A stretch of DNA of 64,000 nt from Evtepia gabavorous (GTDB lineage: Bacteria > Bacillota > Clostridia > Oscillospirales > Oscillospiraceae), in contig NZ_QQRQ01000009.1 in the NCBI RefSeq assembly GCF_003425665.1, positions 34,823-98,822 of the forward strand, given 5' to 3'. Below are positions 61,555-64,000 of this stretch, one piece after another. The notes below the pieces were generated by a model that was not told the DNA's origin, searched no databases, and saw only the letters and a list, made by a program, of their open reading frames with translations. The translations under genes were made by a program, and so were the position numbers. Positions within the stretch are counted from its first letter, which is position 1, and each line of letters starts with the position of its first letter.

Positions 61555-62187
61555 TCAGGTGGCCTCCTCCTCTTGGGTTCCGTTGACCTCGTCCAGGTAC
61601 TTGTAAATGGTATAGCGGGACACGCCAAGATGGGCGGCCACATAGGGCACGGCCCGGCGGTAGGAGAACGCGTCCATGTTTTTGAGGTACTCAATCACCC
61701 GGAGACGGTCTGCCTTATTCATTTCCCGGGCGGGCTTGCCCACCCGGAGAAGCGCACTGTCAAACAGCTCGCTGATCCCGTTGTCCCGGGGCTTATAGAC
61801 GGCGCTGTGAAAGTCCACCTCGGTGTGCATCAGGTCCAGCAGGACCCGGTTGGCGTAGGCCAGAGGGGTAAAATCGTAGTTGATGCCAAAGCCCAGGTGG
61901 TAATCTTCCCCTTTGATGGAGAAGGTGGAGCTTTTGGTCTGCTGTCCACTGGGCGTCACGGCCAACAGATTGACCACGTCGTTGTCCAGGTAGAGGTCCT
62001 GCTCCACCCCGGTGACGTCCCGGGTGGAACCCACCGAGCGGCCGGAGACGTGGCCGTTGTAGATGGCCAGCACCGGGTGAAGGGGGTCGGCCAAGTCGTG
62101 AATGACGGTTTCGCAGTTGGAGCCAAACATCTCGGCGATGCCTTTCGCCATCTGGTCCAGCATTGTGAAGGCTTCTTGACGAGTCAT
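61555..62187 (-). CDS. YheO-type PAS/HTH transcriptional regulator
   Basis: 210 residues from ATG 62187, after AAGAGGTGA; GTG 62199 is the alternative. Residues about 10-115 are a PAS_6-type domain (MFGSNCETVIHDLADPLHPVLA, YHLGFGINYDFTPL) and residues 145-205 an HTH_22 DNA-binding domain (YLKNMDAFSYRRAVPYVAAHLG, VSRYTIYKYLDEV). In Gram-negative bacteria DauR (YheO family) controls D-arginine use. First gene of the operon with M20 dipeptidase and CHR halves. Confidence 0.9.
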   Translation of the reverse strand: MTRQEAFTMLDQMAKGIAEMFGSNCETVIHDLADPLHPVLAIYNGHVSGRSVGSTRDVTGVEQDLYLDNDVVNLLAVTPSGQQTKSSTFSIKGEDYHLGFGINYDFTPLAYANRVLLDLMHTEVDFHSAVYKPRDNGISELFDSALLRVGKPAREMNKADRLRVIEYLKNMDAFSYRRAVPYVAAHLGVSRYTIYKYLDEVNGTQEEEAT

Positions 62188-62225
62188 GGGGGATATCACC
62201 TCTTGGAAAAGTGGAAAAATAAACG

Positions 62226-62258
62226 CAAAATGCCCCTCCGGTATGGAAGGGCATTTTG
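62226..62258 (-). terminator. Terminator between secG and YheO-type gene
   Basis: Stem CAAAATGCCC / GGGCATTTTG plus an imperfect extension, T-rich on the minus-strand exit side, so it ends the secG transcript. Confidence 0.75.
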
Positions 62259-62269
62259 GAAGGAAACGA

Positions 62270-62497
62270 TTACAGGAAGTTCAACACCAGGGTCAGTACA
62301 ATAAAGACAATGGCGACCCATTTGGTCCAGCGAGCTAACTTGGCATCAGCGGATTTTGCCTTGTTTTTGGACAGGAAAGAATCGCTGGCACCGGAGATCA
62401 TGCCCAGGCCAGAGTGCTTGCCAGACTGACCCAGCACAAACAGAATGAGGACGGCGCCTGACAGCACCTGAATGATCGAGAGGATTGTTACAGCCAT
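62270..62497 (-). CDS. secG: Preprotein translocase subunit SecG
   Basis: 75 residues. Two membrane helices (TILSIIQVLSGAVLILFVLGQ at 3-23 and WVAIVFIVLTLVLNFL at 59-74) with the conserved SGLGMISGASDSFLSKNKAKSADAKLAR-type loop between them (GAS, FLSK). It assists SecYEA protein export. Stands alone with its own terminator. Confidence 0.95.
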   Translation of the reverse strand: MAVTILSIIQVLSGAVLILFVLGQSGKHSGLGMISGASDSFLSKNKAKSADAKLARWTKWVAIVFIVLTLVLNFL

Positions 62498-62657
62498 AGT
62501 ATATATTCCTTTCCCTTGCCTTATCCCATGAATGTAAAAAAATTTCTGGAAAACGGCATCTCTTTCCCATTGAAAGAAGAGTATTAAAATTGATTACAAA
62601 GCATGATACCATACTATTCTGTCATTTGCAAGGCTTTTTTCCAGGAAAAATGGGGGG

Positions 62658-64000
62658 TTACCAAAGGGTGAAGAGCATTTTGGCCACCTCCGCCCGGGTG
62701 ACCGGGGAACTGGGCCGCAGCTTCCCATTGGAGCCGCCCACCACCTCCATGCCCACCAGCGTGGCCACGTGTTCCTTGGCCCAGCTGGGGACAGCGGCGG
62801 CGTCGGAGAAGGCGGACAGAGCGGCTTGGGGATAGCCCTTTTCCGTCATCCGGCCCAGAATGGTCATGGCCTCGGCCCGGGTGATGGAGGCCCGGGCATT
62901 GGCCCGCAGGGTCCCGTCGTTGGCCCGGCTGCCCTGCATGATGCCCAGCTCGTAAAGGGCCTTTACCGCGTTCAGATCCCAAGAGGGGATGTCTTTGGTA
63001 TCGGTGTAGGGAAGGGAGACCGACGCATAGGCGTTCAGGTCCAGTCCCAGCCAGTTGGCCGCCATCAGGGCAAAGTCCCCCCGGGTGATGTTGCGGTTGG
63101 GGTAGAAATTGGTGACGTCTCCGCTGGTGATCCCGGAGATGATGCCCAGCTCACTCAGGCGGGCGGTATAGGTCCGGGCCCAGTGGTTGGTCATGTCCGC
63201 AAAGGGGTTGGAGGAGGCGCCGGAGAGGGTCACGGAATCCCGGGCCAGATTGCCGCAGGTGTCGGCGGCGGTGACGGTGACCTGATGGCTGCTCTTGCCC
63301 AGGCCGGAGAGGGTGGCGGAGAGGGTGCCGGAGGCGGCGTCCCACTGGAAGGGGACAGGCTGTCCGTCAACCTTCAAGGTCATCCGATCCGCAGCCAAGC
63401 CCCCCTGGAGATTGTCGGTGATCTTGGCGGTTGCCGAAGTCCCGGAGACGGAGAGGGAGACCGTGGGCGCGGTGGTGTCCCAGGTGTTTTCGTTGGACAG
63501 GACCACCTGATCCAGCCACAGGGTGCCCTTTTGGGAAGCGGACAGAGAGAGGCCGTCGAAGGAGACCGCCCCCTCCGGGACCGCGGCGCTGACCTGTTTC
63601 CAGCCGGTAAAGTTTAAGGTGGCCAGGGATTGGGTGACGGGGGTGCCGTCCTCATAGGAGAAGGCGGCGGAGAGAATGCTGCCGGACCCATCCCCGTAGA
63701 CCCAAAGGGAGACATAACGGTCCGCCTGGGTCAGGGTGCGGGAGGCGGTCAGCTTGGCGTCGTTCTGATAGGCGACCTGGAGACTCTGGCTGCCATAGCG
63801 CACCTGGGTATCGTTCAGGGAAAGGGTGGCGTTCTGGGCGGAGAAACCAGGGTCGCTTCCTTCAAAGTCCGAGAGAAGGGTGTACTTGGCGGGGGCGGTC
63901 ACCGAGACGGAGATGGTGACCGCGTAGTTGCCCGAGGCCACCTTGATTTTACCGCTGGCGGTGTTGCTTCCCGCGGTGAATAGGCCATCCGAGGTGATGG
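62658..64000 (-). CDS. SLH-anchored secreted protein, C-terminal part (runs off window)
   Basis: The frame is open to base 64000 with no start inside the window. At least 447 residues are present. The first residues (ITSDGLFTAGSNTASGKIKVA) look like a bacterial Ig-like Big_2 domain end; then a beta-sandwich/carbohydrate-binding segment (LLSDFEGSDPGFSAQNATL...GWKQVSAAVPEGAVSF), another Ig-like piece (TAPTVSLSVSGTSATAKITD) and three SLH domains (FADMTNHWARTYTARLSELG, YTDTKDIPSWDLNAVKALYELG, FSDAAAVPSWAKEHVATLVGME). This order is common in phosphodiester glycosidase (NAGPA) proteins of these bacteria, but the catalytic part would lie outside and is not seen. Confidence 0.85.
   Translation of the reverse strand, partial: ITSDGLFTAGSNTASGKIKVASGNYAVTISVSVTAPAKYTLLSDFEGSDPGFSAQNATLSLNDTQVRYGSQSLQVAYQNDAKLTASRTLTQADRYVSLWVYGDGSGSILSAAFSYEDGTPVTQSLATLNFTGWKQVSAAVPEGAVSFDGLSLSASQKGTLWLDQVVLSNENTWDTTAPTVSLSVSGTSATAKITDNLQGGLAADRMTLKVDGQPVPFQWDAASGTLSATLSGLGKSSHQVTVTAADTCGNLARDSVTLSGASSNPFADMTNHWARTYTARLSELGIISGITSGDVTNFYPNRNITRGDFALMAANWLGLDLNAYASVSLPYTDTKDIPSWDLNAVKALYELGIMQGSRANDGTLRANARASITRAEAMTILGRMTEKGYPQAALSAFSDAAAVPSWAKEHVATLVGMEVVGGSNGKLRPSSPVTRAEVAKMLFTLW

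Overview
The window comes from a spore-forming, moderately GC-rich, Gram-positive anaerobe of the class Clostridia. The best guess is an Oscillospiraceae gut bacterium of the Flavonifractor, Lawsonibacter or Intestinimonas kind. Support comes from the sporulation genes yabP and yabQ, S-layer homology (SLH) surface proteins with variable domains, the HrcA/CIRCE-controlled hrcA-grpE-dnaK-dnaJ operon, a 3H-domain NiaR repressor, ferredoxin-flavodoxin proteins and GGAGG ribosome sites throughout. The genus is inferred, not proven. I saw no rRNA, tRNA, CRISPR array or transposase.

Layout. 1-3260: three tandem SLH-protein paralogues (the first cut by the window edge), each ending in a terminator. 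3281-7971: an FAD oxidoreductase, an endolysin-like amidase and a holin on the minus strand, facing two small sigma factors on the plus strand. 7985-14526: a minus-strand operon of a divergent GcvPA/GcvPB pair, an aspartate:alanine-exchanger-like permease and a zinc alcohol dehydrogenase, divergent from a MerR activator. 14540-18962: polysaccharide deacetylase, then a niacin locus (pncB, niaR, orphan PTS EIIC) with matching operator-like motifs at two promoters. 19194-21973: small lipoprotein, ribosome hibernation factor, S1 protein, divIC, yabQ, yabP. 22053-25734: two near-identical palindromes flanking a possible 21-residue ORF, then a large SLH protein. 25755-29457: second amidase, aminopeptidase P, ketopantoate reductase.

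29537-38432 is the branched-chain amino-acid region. ilvB-ilvN-ilvC follows a leader peptide rich in Ile, Val and Leu codons and a terminator, so it looks attenuated. ilvD and ilvE follow a separate promoter divergent from a FadR-type GntR regulator. A second hibernation factor and a small XRE/membrane-protein pair lie between them. 38464-45926: a DUF815 ATPase, a lipoprotein, and a two-component system beside an FtsX-type ABC transporter, probably for peptide or envelope stress. 46049-51013: the heat-shock operon. 51041-57625: PHP phosphatase, rpiB, a DUF1835 protein, GNAT acetyltransferase, EFR1-type ferredoxin, VanW protein and a membrane protein. 57623-64000: MATE exporter, an operon of a YheO-type regulator, M20 dipeptidase and two CHR transporter halves, then secG and the C-terminal part of another SLH protein running off the end.

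Most worth a second look: the branched-chain leader attenuator, the divergent GcvP-like operon with a MerR-type 19-bp-spacer promoter, the sigma/holin/endolysin cassette that resembles toxin-release modules, the NiaR-box-linked orphan EIIC permease, and the palindrome pair with a compensatory base change.
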